From: Colwellia psychrerythraea 34H
GTDB taxonomy: Bacteria; Pseudomonadota; Gammaproteobacteria; Enterobacterales; Alteromonadaceae
Length of the DNA stretch: 64,000 nt
Direction: 5' to 3'
NCBI RefSeq assembly: GCF_000012325.1
Contig: NC_003910.7
Location: 310,001 to 374,000, forward strand
In this document: positions 9,256 to 18,400 of the stretch, one piece after another
How positions within the stretch are numbered: position 1 is the stretch's first letter
How the letters are laid out: each line of letters opens with the position of its first letter
Translations under genes and position numbers: made by a program
The notes under the pieces: model-generated
Seen by the model: only the letters and a program-made list of their open reading frames with translations
What the model was told of the DNA's origin: nothing
The model's database searches: none

Positions 9256-11934
9256 ATGAAAAAGTATATAAAACCTTCAGCCATACTATTAACGTTAATC
9301 TTAAGTGCGTGTAGTGAAACAAAAACAGTACAGCAATTGATCAGTAGTGGTAACAGCTTTGTTCAAGTTAGGGATTTTTCTAGTGCTGTAATAGAATTTA
9401 AAAATGCGGTCCGTCTAGAACCTAAAAATGCTAATGCTCGCTTTGAACTAGGAAATGCTTATTTAGAGCAAGGTAATTTTGTTAATGCAGAAAAAGAATT
9501 TTCTCGGGCCGTAGAATTAGGCCTAGATTTTTCTAATATCGCTGCACTTATGGCAAGAGTAAACACTCATTTAGATAAAGCGGATGAGGTTTATCAGTTA
9601 GTTGAACGTAGTGATGAATTGACGGATGATGATTATGTTGAGGTATTAACTTATGCAGGTATTACTGCATTAAAACAGAACCGAATCTCTCAAGGGCAAG
9701 ATTATTTAACACAAGCGATAGTAATTAATCCAGATGCTGCTTATAGCCGGATAGCACAAGCTTATGTTCATTATGCGGATCGAGAGTTTTCTCAAGGTAT
9801 AGTCGTTATTAGTAATTTACTTAATGAGAAAACTGATGCTACAGAAGCAATGTTGATACAAGGACATTTGTATTATGCACAGCAAGAATTTGAGCATGCC
9901 AGTGGGGCTTTTGCGCTTTATCTTAATTATCATCCACAAGATCATAAAATACGTTTTTTCGAAGTAAATAGTCTAATTAAAGCCGAAAAGTTTGAACAAG
10001 CAAATGTAATCACAAATACCTTATTAAAAGCATTTAAAGACTCTTCCTTAGCATTACAATTTAAAGCACAACTCGAATATCAAAAGAAAAATTATAGTGC
10101 AGCAAGAGATTATGCCGAAGAAGCATTACAGCATGGTCAAGACTTTTTAGGAGCTAAAATTATTGCAGGGGTTAGTTCATATTTTTTAGGGGACGTAGAA
10201 CAAGCATATACCAAGTTAAATGGCATTGTTGAACGAGTGCCTAATAACCTCTTAGTTAAAAAAATCCTTGCAGTAACTAAGTTTGAGCTAGGGTATTACG
10301 CCGATGCAGCCGAAAATTTTTCATCTCTTGAGGGGCTTACCTCTGCGGATCTACAACTATTGAAAAGTTCAAGTGCAAGTTTAATGGGGATTGGTTATGT
10401 GGATAATGCATTGTCCTTAATAAATAAAGCGGAAGAATTTTCTCCAGATAATGCACAGGTAGCGGCGCAAAAAGGCCTTATGCTCTTATCCCAAAATGAT
10501 ATTAGTGGCATTAATTCGATGAAGCGTGCTGTTGAGCTTGACCCTTCACTCACTTATGTCCAAGTGGCATTAGCTATAGGGTATCTAAATATAGGTGAAG
10601 AAAATAAAGCTCAAAAAATAGCGGATTTATATAAAGATAAGATTGACGAGGCAGATGTAGGACATGTGTTGGAAGGCTTCATTTATTTGAATAACAAACA
10701 AAGTGCTAATGCGCAAGTCAGTTTTGAAAAAGCACTTTCATTAAATCCTAAAAATATTGCCAGTTTGTATAACCTAGGTTTACTCCATAAAAGGGCTGCA
10801 GAAAATTCAAAAGCAATTATCTACTTTGATCGACTTATAGCATTATCTCCTGAGCATAAGGGAGCTTTAAAATCATTAGTCTCTATAGCTGTAAATAAAG
10901 AATATTTAGAAGAAGTTCTTACTATTCTAGTTAGGAATCATCAGACCGATAACCTCTATAGCATAATCGCACTAGCACAAGTTTTAAGAATAGATCAGCA
11001 AGTTGCTAAAGCAGTTACAACATTAGGGGGGATTGATAAATCTGTTAAGTTAACATCAAATTATTTTATGTTGTTGGGTGATAGTTATTTAGAGTTAGAA
11101 AAGTATCTAAAAGCTAATGCAATCTTTGAGCAAGGTTTAGCCCTTGAACCTAAAGATTACCTGTTGAATATTAGATATATTAGTACATTAGAGTGGCTAG
11201 GTGATTATACTGCAGCTCTGGATCAAACAAGGAGACTGCATAAGTATTATCCTAACAATATAAATATCACCACGTCGCTAATTTATCTTGAGGTGAGAAA
11301 TAAAAACTATCAAGAAGCAAAATATTTATTAGAAGCTATAAAGGGCCAAAAAAGCAATCATCATCAACTCGATGCTATTGCAGGTGAAATTTATAGTTAT
11401 GAAAAGGATTACCCTCAAGCAATTGAACATTTTTCTGTAGTTTACGAAAAAGAACCAACGGAGTTAAATTTACTCAACTTAGCACGAACATTAGGATTTG
11501 ATAAACAAAATAAACAGGCAGAGAGACTATTAGAGTTATATCTTGATAAGAACCCCAACAATAGTAAAATTCGTTTTTTACTTGCAGAATTATACAACCC
11601 ACAAGATAGAAAGAAGAGGGTTGTTCAATACCAAGTTTTATCGACACAAATACCTAATAATGCAATCGTATTTAATAATTTGGCATGGAATCAATTCAAA
11701 TTAAAGCAAACTGCTGAAGCACTTATAAATATAGAGAAGGCATACCAATTACAACCTGATAGTTTAGCAATCCAAGAATCTTACGGTGTTATTCTCATAG
11801 CAAATAACAAATTAAGCCAAGGAATTAATATACTCGAAAGCGCTATTTTGTCTGGTTCAACTGATGCTGCAGCAAAGGAGTATTTGATTAAAGCTAAGAC
11901 TTTACTCAATAATCAAGGTAAGTCTAGTGGCTAG
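9256..11934 (+). CDS. prsT: PEP-CTERM system TPR-repeat lipoprotein PrsT, second copy
   Basis: An 892-residue paralogue of the preceding gene, with lipobox LSAC (Cys at residue 19 or so) and TPR-like repeats throughout. The opening AVIEFKNAVRLEPKNANARFELGNAY parallels IELKNAIRADTKNAEARFLLGQIY of copy one, in segments. The two proteins are clearly homologous over full length but well diverged, so the duplication is not recent. An AAAGAGAA site precedes the ATG. No typical terminator follows before the PEP-CTERM gene's promoter region. Confidence 0.82.
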   Translation: MKKYIKPSAILLTLILSACSETKTVQQLISSGNSFVQVRDFSSAVIEFKNAVRLEPKNANARFELGNAYLEQGNFVNAEKEFSRAVELGLDFSNIAALMARVNTHLDKADEVYQLVERSDELTDDDYVEVLTYAGITALKQNRISQGQDYLTQAIVINPDAAYSRIAQAYVHYADREFSQGIVVISNLLNEKTDATEAMLIQGHLYYAQQEFEHASGAFALYLNYHPQDHKIRFFEVNSLIKAEKFEQANVITNTLLKAFKDSSLALQFKAQLEYQKKNYSAARDYAEEALQHGQDFLGAKIIAGVSSYFLGDVEQAYTKLNGIVERVPNNLLVKKILAVTKFELGYYADAAENFSSLEGLTSADLQLLKSSSASLMGIGYVDNALSLINKAEEFSPDNAQVAAQKGLMLLSQNDISGINSMKRAVELDPSLTYVQVALAIGYLNIGEENKAQKIADLYKDKIDEADVGHVLEGFIYLNNKQSANAQVSFEKALSLNPKNIASLYNLGLLHKRAAENSKAIIYFDRLIALSPEHKGALKSLVSIAVNKEYLEEVLTILVRNHQTDNLYSIIALAQVLRIDQQVAKAVTTLGGIDKSVKLTSNYFMLLGDSYLELEKYLKANAIFEQGLALEPKDYLLNIRYISTLEWLGDYTAALDQTRRLHKYYPNNINITTSLIYLEVRNKNYQEAKYLLEAIKGQKSNHHQLDAIAGEIYSYEKDYPQAIEHFSVVYEKEPTELNLLNLARTLGFDKQNKQAERLLELYLDKNPNNSKIRFLLAELYNPQDRKKRVVQYQVLSTQIPNNAIVFNNLAWNQFKLKQTAEALINIEKAYQLQPDSLAIQESYGVILIANNKLSQGINILESAILSGSTDAAAKEYLIKAKTLLNNQGKSSG

Positions 11935-12040
11935 ATTGGTAACTTAAAGCTGTCAGTATTTTTTACATTTATTTCTATTTTATTTCTATTTTATTTGTAT
12001 TTTATCTCTTAATTTTTGATAATTAAGCTTTTTATTTTTT

Positions 12041-12056
12041 TGGTACGGTACGTGCA
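12041..12056 (+). promoter_or_regulatory. Sigma-54-type promoter upstream of PEP-CTERM gene
   Basis: TGGTACG-N4-GTGCA matches the -24/-12 consensus TGGCACG-N4-TTGCA at the key GG and GC positions with correct spacing. It lies about 77 bp before the ATG at 12133. PEP-CTERM systems are often linked to the sigma-54 regulator PrsR and the kinase PrsK; neither is in the window. A matching site precedes the other PEP-CTERM gene. Confidence 0.65.
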
Positions 12057-12132
12057 TTAGTTGACAGAATGAATATTAACTAAAATAGTTTTATGTTAAT
12101 AAAAGCACATTAAATAAAGGACACAATAAATT

Positions 12133-12906
12133 ATGAATAAGTTTTCTAAAATATTAACTGCAGGTGCATTAGTATTGTCAAGTATTTCAGCTTCAGCATC
12201 AGAGATCACAGTTGGTGGTGTAACTTGGGACCCTGATTATCAGACTTTGTTAGCAACTGACTTTATTGGTGCTGTTGAATTTGCTCAATGGTTTTCTACT
12301 GCAGGGCTTAATTCATCGGGAGCTCCAATTATTACTCCAGCATTTCCAGGTACAGTAGGCTCAATGCTACAAGGTGTAGGCGAAATTACTCGCTTTAATG
12401 GAAAAACAGATTTTGTTTGTACTACTTGTGAATTGACTGTTACTTTTGGTGGCATGCTTTTTGATAATGACCTCACTGATGGCTCTGTATATGATTTAGC
12501 TGCTTCAGCAAGTACAGGTTTTTTAAATATTTACTTTGATAATACGGCAAATTTTGATCTGGGCGGCTTTGCCTCACAAGTTGACTCAGATGCTGCTGCG
12601 GATGGTTCTTTATTTTTATCTCTAGGCTTTGATACCTTACAACAAGGTCCTGGATATACAGCCCAAGTAGGTCATTTAGATTCATTTTGGAGTGTTAGTG
12701 GCGGTGCAGCGGCTGAATATTTTGATACTGATTCTCAGCTTTTTGGTTCAGATCTTGGTTTTGCTGCCACTGTAGACTTTCAAAATAACCTATACGGTAT
12801 TGGGGGTGGCGTTGCTTCAGGTAACTCTATCCCAGAACCTACTAGTTTAGCTATTTTCGGCTTAGGTCTTTTAGGCTTAGCTGGCGCAGCTCATCGTAAA
12901 GCTTAG
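12133..12906 (+). CDS. PEP-CTERM sorting-domain protein, probable exosortase substrate
   Basis: A 257-residue exported protein. It has an N-terminal signal peptide (residues 1 to about 22, ending ASAS). The C-terminal sorting signal is IPEPTSLAIFGLGLLGLAG followed by the basic tail HRKA. The body is rich in Gly, Asp and Phe and holds one CTTC pair that could form a disulphide. The body domain is not recognised. In this class the tail is recognised by exosortase, cleaved, and the protein is delivered to the outer surface or biofilm matrix. It sits directly after the two prsT genes and has its own sigma-54-like promoter and terminator. Confidence 0.88.
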   Translation: MNKFSKILTAGALVLSSISASASEITVGGVTWDPDYQTLLATDFIGAVEFAQWFSTAGLNSSGAPIITPAFPGTVGSMLQGVGEITRFNGKTDFVCTTCELTVTFGGMLFDNDLTDGSVYDLAASASTGFLNIYFDNTANFDLGGFASQVDSDAAADGSLFLSLGFDTLQQGPGYTAQVGHLDSFWSVSGGAAAEYFDTDSQLFGSDLGFAATVDFQNNLYGIGGGVASGNSIPEPTSLAIFGLGLLGLAGAAHRKA

Positions 12907-12956
12907 TATTGCTAAATAGCAAACTTTATTGGTTTGACTATTAATCAAGCTTTAGA

Positions 12957-12986
12957 CAAAAAAACCTCCGTTAGGAGGTTTTTTTA
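12957..12986 (+). terminator. Terminator after the PEP-CTERM gene
   Basis: Stem AACCTCC / GGAGGTT with GTTA loop and seven T residues. Confidence 0.88.
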
Positions 12987-13097
12987 TACCTGCAATATAG
13001 GAATATGAAAGTGAAGTCATATTGGACCAAGGGTCAGTAATAACTAAAGGTTAGATGCTTTTGTGTTCTCTAGACTAGAGGATTAATAGCCACATAC

Positions 13098-13139
13098 AAA
13101 AAAGCCCCAGTTTAACTAAGTTAAACTGGGGCTTTTTAT
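13098..13139. terminator. Bidirectional terminator, serves the cytochrome c gene
   Basis: Long perfect stem around AAGCCCCAGTTTAAC / GTTAAACTGGGGCTT with A run on the left and T run on the right, so it can stop transcription from either side. It lies just downstream of the minus-strand cytochrome gene. Confidence 0.88.
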
Positions 13140-13160
13140 AGGACTTGAAAAAGCGAAAGC

Positions 13161-13463
13161 TTATTTCATGTTAGCGTAGTAAGCCGCTAAGTTTTCCATG
13201 TCGGCAGGAGAAAGCGCCATAACCATACCTTTCATTGTAGGGTCGTTACGTTTGCCTGATTTAAAGTCGTTAAGTTGCTTTGTAAGGTAAGCTTCTTTTT
13301 GACCCGCTAAGTTAGGGTAAGTTGGTACAGCAGAAACACCAGCAGCACCGTGACAAGCTGCACACATTACTGATTTTGCTTTACCAGCTGCTGCATCACC
13401 AGCAAATACAGGAGATGCCATCATAACCGTCGCTGTTGCAACAGCAAACATAAGTTTATTCAT
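13161..13463 (-). CDS. Small periplasmic c-type cytochrome, single haem
   Basis: A 100-residue class I cytochrome c. I take the ATG at 13461-13463, which opens [21 protein letters not shown], in two parts a signal peptide with a good cleavage site. A longer open frame to 13595 adds 44 residues unlike a leader. The haem site is CAACH near residues 32-36, and a Met-rich segment (MKGMVMAL) supplies the distal ligand. The pattern resembles cytochrome c553 or one half of cytochrome c4. It is probably an electron carrier for a terminal oxidase or peroxidase. AAAGAGAG lies before the chosen start. Confidence 0.88.
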   Translation of the reverse strand: MNKLMFAVATATVMMASPVFAGDAAAGKAKSVMCAACHGAAGVSAVPTYPNLAGQKEAYLTKQLNDFKSGKRNDPTMKGMVMALSPADMENLAAYYANMK

Positions 13464-13665
13464 AGTTTCACTCTCTTTGGTTCTAAGGTATTTGTAACCA
13501 AGGTCAAATGCAAGCATGATAGCTGAGTTACAAAGATAAAATTCTCTCTTGAGTATATGAAAATTAGAGGAACTTGTCGTGGATTTTTTTGTCAAAAGCC
13601 CTGATTAACATCAAACTTTAGTCGTATAATTAACTATATTTTACAAGATATGAACATTGGTGATT

Positions 13666-13977
13666 ATGAACTCCGTTACAATTCCACAAAGTCTTGAGTC
13701 GTTAACATATCAAGTAGACTACTTGAACGTAACATTTAAAAACGACTGGTGCCAAGAAAATATCGCAACATTAATTGACCTGCTATTTTTACCTATCATG
13801 CCAGTTACTATGCAAGAGAAGATTATTGGCGCTGATCGGGAAAACATTCGCTTTCGCTGGGATAATAATAATTTTGTGTTGAACTTTGATTACTATAGTC
13901 AATCATGCTGGATCGAAGGGCAAGATAGTCCAAGTACAGAGCAATTAGCAACCCTTCACTTGGCTATGACAAAATAA
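13666..13977 (+). CDS. DUF3630-like small protein
   Basis: About 103 residues. Possible starts are TTG 13657, GTG 13660 and ATG 13666, and I take the ATG. The conserved part is GADRENIRFRWDNNNFVLNFDYYSQSCW (in pieces: GADR, FRW, LNFDYYSQS). It recalls DUF3630 proteins of Alteromonadales, though I cannot confirm this without a search. There is no signal peptide. It overlaps the DUF523 gene by one base, so the two are translationally coupled. Function unknown. Confidence 0.65.
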   Translation: MNSVTIPQSLESLTYQVDYLNVTFKNDWCQENIATLIDLLFLPIMPVTMQEKIIGADRENIRFRWDNNNFVLNFDYYSQSCWIEGQDSPSTEQLATLHLAMTK

Positions 13978-14456
13978 TGAAAATAAGTGAGCAACCCATT
14001 AATAAGATTTTAATCAGCTCATGCTTTTTAGGTGAGCGCGTTCGTTATAACGGAGTGGTGAAACCACTTGTGAACAAACTATTGCAGCAATGGCAAAAAC
14101 AAGGTCGCTTAATTTCTATATGTCCTGAAGTTATTTCAGGGTTACCTGTTCCGAGACCACCTGCAGAAATAGACCCGAACACAAAGCAAGTCATCACGAT
14201 AGAATCTATTGATGTCACTGAACAGTTTGATAAAGGGGCTAAAATTGCACTACATTTATGTCAGCAGCATAATATTCAATTAGCCCTATTAAAGGAATCA
14301 AGCCCCTCATGTGGTAGTAATACTATTTATGACGGAACATTTAGTCAGAAAAAGATTATTGGGGAAGGAGTAACAACCAAACTTTTACGAGTACATGGCA
14401 TCAAAGTATTTTCTGAAGCTTCTATTGAAGAATTGGCTGCACAAATTGATAAGTAG
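13977..14456 (+). CDS. DUF523 (YbbK-like) protein
   Basis: A 159-residue cytosolic protein with the DUF523 hallmarks: ISSCFLGERVRYNG near the N-terminus, the CPEVISGLPVPRPPAEI block and KESSPSCGSNTIYDG. Three conserved cysteines (in SSCFLG, ICPE and SPSCG) suggest a metal or Fe-S site. The molecular function of the family is not established. Its ATG overlaps the stop of the DUF3630-like gene. Confidence 0.85.
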   Translation: MKISEQPINKILISSCFLGERVRYNGVVKPLVNKLLQQWQKQGRLISICPEVISGLPVPRPPAEIDPNTKQVITIESIDVTEQFDKGAKIALHLCQQHNIQLALLKESSPSCGSNTIYDGTFSQKKIIGEGVTTKLLRVHGIKVFSEASIEELAAQIDK

Positions 14457-14601
14457 TCTTTTTCAATAAATACATAATAAAATTGCTAGTCTAAATATAC
14501 TCATTACCAATCAAGATGGATGTTTCAGAGTCCTGCACTTTGAATGATACCGGGTATAGTATAAAATGTGCTGCAAGGGAACTGAACTATATTGACGAGT
14601 A

Positions 14602-17508
14602 ATGAATACAAACGAAGCAACTACAAACGTGAATAATTTACAGAGTACGCAGACCTATAAAGCTGGAAGTAAGGTTAAGCACTTTCATCAATTTTTTACT
14701 GCTTATCTTATTGTCATTTTTTTGGTTATTGTTGTTGGATTATCCACAATAGTGTTTTTTTTAGCACAGGAGTACAAACACTCTCAAACGTCAATAACTG
14801 AACAGCTTTTTTCATTACAAACACAATATCTACAACAAACTTACCTGATTAATGCTGATAAGCTTATTGATAGCATATTGAAAAATATCGATTCGAATGA
14901 TTTGATCCCTCTTCAACAAGCACTTTCTCTACAAAGTAAAAAACTATCATTACTAAAATCTGAATATAAAAATAGTTATCAACAATGGTTTTCTAGTAAT
15001 AATCATGCTATGGACCTACTTACACGTATTGAATCAAGTCATACAAATAACGAATTAGTAAAATCTAAGTCATTAATTCAACTTGATACTTTACTTGATG
15101 CCATTAATATCCAATTGAATAAACAACAGACAAACTCAAAGCAAGCAGTGCTGTTATCCAAAGTAGAAAGTCAGCTCACCAATGTAGTAGCGAAACTTAA
15201 ACGTTTGGATTTAAATACGACATTTAGAAAGTTTGAACAGTTAAGCAAACAAATGGATGAAATGTTTATTACTGATTATGCCAAGCAATTGGCAAATCAA
15301 CAGTACGAAAGCCAAGGAATGGCTGACATTGTCAGAGACTTCATTCGTTTTGAAGATCTAATATTAAAAGACGATTTATTGGCTAAATGGCAAGATAACT
15401 TACACTTAATAGAAAAGTATCAACAACAGCTTCTTGTCCAACAGGAACAATTGAAAAATATTATCGATAAGCTGTTAGGAAGCCAGCAGGGGGGGGCTGT
15501 ATTGGCAATTAGTGATTATGCAGGAATCAATAAAGAAGCTGTATTGTTTAACCTGTTACCAAAATGGGTAGTTACTGCTTTTACTGTTGTACTTATCAGT
15601 CTTGCCGGTTTACTTTTGTTAATTCGAAGAAAAATAAAAGTGGCTAGTCAATTTAGTGTCAACTGTATTACTCGTATCATAGAAAATGAAACTAGCTCAT
15701 TGACAGTTGAAGGAAAAGGTAGTCTCTCCAAGCTACCTAATCATGCCCTGTATAGTGCTGAAACTGAACAGTTAATAAAAAAAATTCAACAGATAAATTC
15801 CTACAATCACAATGAAGAGGAGTACTTAGCGCTTACTGATAAAAATCAAATGTTGGAAGAGAGAATCATTAAGTTTGACTCGTCAGAAAAATCCACATCA
15901 GAGCTCTTAGTTGAACAGCAGCGCTGTAAAGATCTTCATCTAGCTGCGATAAAGCAGTTAGTTTTATTAGGAGTTAGCTCAATTGCGACAAAGATAGGCG
16001 CTAGCAATAAAGATGATGCTGGCGAAGCAGATAATCACTTGAATAATGCTCACTATCAAGGCCTGGATTTAGTCAGACAATTAAGGCAAGCAAGTTATTA
16101 TCGCTATTTACAAAGTAGTGATGCCTTGTTGACATTAAGTGATGTGAATCTTGTAGCCCTCATTCAGGCTATTGTGCTTAACTCACGTAATGAGTTAATT
16201 CTCTGTAATAATAAAATTTCGGTGAATATTGATGAAAAAATTCTCCCTAAGGTAAACCTAGATGTAGCATTATTCAGTGAAATGTTTAGCGTTTTTATCA
16301 TGTTGCTGTTCTCTCAGCAAAAAAATAGTCAGTTATCGCTCAATTTACAGTTGGTTGATAAAAATAATGGTCAACAAAAAATATGCTTTACTGGCCAAAT
16401 TCAAGATGAAGGTGACATAGTATGTTTGCCACAAGCGTTGCAAGCTTTCAGTGATGATAGTACCGAGCAAAGTGAGCTTGGAGACTACTTCTTTACTTTA
16501 TTGAAAAACCAGCACGGCTATGATGTTAGCGCTAAATTAACCGAAAAAGCTTATAACTTTAGTTTCACTTTACCCATAGCGGTTGCGGATAATCAACAAG
16601 GATCTCATTATCCCGTATTGTCATTACCGGATCACTTAGCTGATATTGAAAAGGATGTTGTAAAATTAGCAGCTAAATATTTTGTTAGGCCTATAGAGGT
16701 ATTACTTGCAGTAACGGCACCTGAAAAGTATCAGCGTTTGCAGCAATTGCTGCAAGGTATGGGATTACAAATTACCTTTGTCAGTTGTGAATTAATGTTA
16801 CAACAACATTGGCAAAGTGGTCGTTTCGCGGTACTGATAACAGAGATAGAATGTCAGCCCTTCACTAGATTTACGATTGATGAGGGAGAGGAACACTCTG
16901 CTATAGTCGCCATAACACGTGGAGTGTTTAGTTTAGAAAATCGGGTAGATATTAAAGCTCAATCTGAAAATTATCCTCTCTGGGTGTTGGGGGAGTTAAG
17001 TGCTGAAAGTAGCGTAAGTGAACTAGTTACGGCAATGACCCCTTGGATAAAAGAACAATGTTGTGGGAGCTATACTCCTGAAGAGCAAGTGACACAAGTT
17101 ACTAGCAGTAGTAATAACATTGGCGCTATAGCTGAAGATGAACTTGCATTAACATTCTTAAATCAAGCGGATAGTTTTAACTTTGAACGTTACTTGAAAC
17201 ATCAGGGTTCTGCTGAATTGGCTATTTTCATGCTTGAAGAATATACAACTGAAAATATTGTGCTTGTAGAGGAATTAAGCCAAGCGTTTACGGTTAACGA
17301 TGTTGAAAAAGTTGATGCTATTATCAAGGCATTATTGGTTAATGGTAGAATACTTGCTGCTGATCACCTATTGCAGCTTTGCCAGCATTGGCAGACATTG
17401 CTTACTACTCAAGGGGTAGATAACAATGAAAAGGTACAAATAACTTTATTAAGTAAAACGAAACAAGCAGTTGATGAAATTAGTCAACATGCAGTTACTA
17501 TCGCTTAA
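14602..17508 (+). CDS. Degenerate hybrid sensor-kinase-like membrane protein
   Basis: A 968-residue protein with the architecture of a TorS-like hybrid kinase. TM1 is at about 31-54, followed by a long helical periplasmic region, TM2 at about 321-341, a coiled coil, an ATPase-like region, a receiver-like region and an HPt-like C-terminus. The catalytic signatures are missing. No H-E/D phosphoacceptor box is seen, the N box region reads MFSVFIMLLFSQQ, the receiver Asp is replaced in VLITEIE, and the HPt His position reads IIKALLVNGR. It may be a signalling scaffold or a decaying kinase that is still open. Codon use looks normal. It is followed closely by a DUF1289 gene. Confidence 0.6.
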   Translation: MNTNEATTNVNNLQSTQTYKAGSKVKHFHQFFTAYLIVIFLVIVVGLSTIVFFLAQEYKHSQTSITEQLFSLQTQYLQQTYLINADKLIDSILKNIDSNDLIPLQQALSLQSKKLSLLKSEYKNSYQQWFSSNNHAMDLLTRIESSHTNNELVKSKSLIQLDTLLDAINIQLNKQQTNSKQAVLLSKVESQLTNVVAKLKRLDLNTTFRKFEQLSKQMDEMFITDYAKQLANQQYESQGMADIVRDFIRFEDLILKDDLLAKWQDNLHLIEKYQQQLLVQQEQLKNIIDKLLGSQQGGAVLAISDYAGINKEAVLFNLLPKWVVTAFTVVLISLAGLLLLIRRKIKVASQFSVNCITRIIENETSSLTVEGKGSLSKLPNHALYSAETEQLIKKIQQINSYNHNEEEYLALTDKNQMLEERIIKFDSSEKSTSELLVEQQRCKDLHLAAIKQLVLLGVSSIATKIGASNKDDAGEADNHLNNAHYQGLDLVRQLRQASYYRYLQSSDALLTLSDVNLVALIQAIVLNSRNELILCNNKISVNIDEKILPKVNLDVALFSEMFSVFIMLLFSQQKNSQLSLNLQLVDKNNGQQKICFTGQIQDEGDIVCLPQALQAFSDDSTEQSELGDYFFTLLKNQHGYDVSAKLTEKAYNFSFTLPIAVADNQQGSHYPVLSLPDHLADIEKDVVKLAAKYFVRPIEVLLAVTAPEKYQRLQQLLQGMGLQITFVSCELMLQQHWQSGRFAVLITEIECQPFTRFTIDEGEEHSAIVAITRGVFSLENRVDIKAQSENYPLWVLGELSAESSVSELVTAMTPWIKEQCCGSYTPEEQVTQVTSSSNNIGAIAEDELALTFLNQADSFNFERYLKHQGSAELAIFMLEEYTTENIVLVEELSQAFTVNDVEKVDAIIKALLVNGRILAADHLLQLCQHWQTLLTTQGVDNNEKVQITLLSKTKQAVDEISQHAVTIA

Positions 17509-17557
17509 TTTAAGTGCATGGAAAAAGTATTATTATCATAAACTTCTAAGGACTATC

Positions 17558-17770
17558 TTGAGTAATCATAATAGCAATAACCAAATAAAACTAACTGACA
17601 GCCCGTGTGTACGTAATTGCTGCTTAGACAGTGATGACATGTGTCTAGGTTGCTTTCGTTACATTGATGAAATCACTTCTTGGCGTAGCTATTCTGATGA
17701 AGAAAAGCAGAAAATCACAACGTTGTGCCAACAAAGACAAGAAGATGAGCAGAGTAAATTAAATAGCTAA
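17558..17770 (+). CDS. DUF1289 small cysteine-rich protein
   Basis: I choose TTG at 17558, preceded by AAGGA six bases upstream, giving 70 residues; the open frame extends back to 17471 inside the previous gene. The family pattern is clear: SPCVRNCCLD, CLGCFRYIDEI and W-x4-SDEEK. Four conserved Cys suggest a small metal or Fe-S site. Function unknown. It lies just after the kinase-like gene and may share its transcript. Confidence 0.8.
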   Translation: MSNHNSNNQIKLTDSPCVRNCCLDSDDMCLGCFRYIDEITSWRSYSDEEKQKITTLCQQRQEDEQSKLNS

Positions 17771-17857
17771 GGCTGTGTAATAGACACTTTTACTTCTATC
17801 GTTTACCCTAATATAAATTTTTTGAAATTGAACATCTAATCGAATAAAGGACTTTTC

Positions 17858-18379
17858 GTGATTAATAAGAAAACACTCAAATCAATACTCTCTTTTACCG
17901 AACAGCAAAACCCCGCTCCTAGTTTTATTGTCATTTATATTCTCACTTGGGTTGTTTGGCATAATCAGCTATTTAGTTATTTTATAGATGCTCAAGGAGG
18001 TTTTTTAATGAAAGTTACCACTTCTGTGGCATCTCTTGAAAAAAACCAATACTTTGTCGTTTTTCTTTTAACTTGCTTGATTCTTGTTGGGCGCTTGATA
18101 GTCGATTATTTTAGTTTCAAATCTAGAGAGCTGTTAAATTTAGCGGATGATGATTTTGTTAATGCGAGAGATGACCAAAAATTTGCTCAAAATACCGACA
18201 TTGCTAATGTGATGGCGACCCTCACAAAAACACAACAACAACTAGCGGATAGTAAAGCGAGAGAGAAAAAAGTAAGCGCTGAAAAAAATGAAGCGATTAA
18301 AAAGTTGTTGAGTCTGCAGCACGAGTTAGACGAAGCTAAAGCTGATATAGATATACTTAATAAAATTACAATTAATTAA
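17858..18379 (+). CDS. Membrane protein with C-terminal coiled coil, unknown function
   Basis: A 173-residue protein starting at GTG after an AAAGGA site. Two hydrophobic segments (about residues 22-42 and 66-84) enclose a short loop, and residues 115-170 form a predicted coiled coil rich in Lys, Glu, Ala and Gln. I do not recognise the family. The layout, two helices and a cytoplasmic coiled coil, would suit an inner-membrane scaffold. It is convergent with queG. Confidence 0.65.
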   Translation: MINKKTLKSILSFTEQQNPAPSFIVIYILTWVVWHNQLFSYFIDAQGGFLMKVTTSVASLEKNQYFVVFLLTCLILVGRLIVDYFSFKSRELLNLADDDFVNARDDQKFAQNTDIANVMATLTKTQQQLADSKAREKKVSAEKNEAIKKLLSLQHELDEAKADIDILNKITIN

Positions 18380-18400
18380 TTCGTATATATTTTTATAGCG

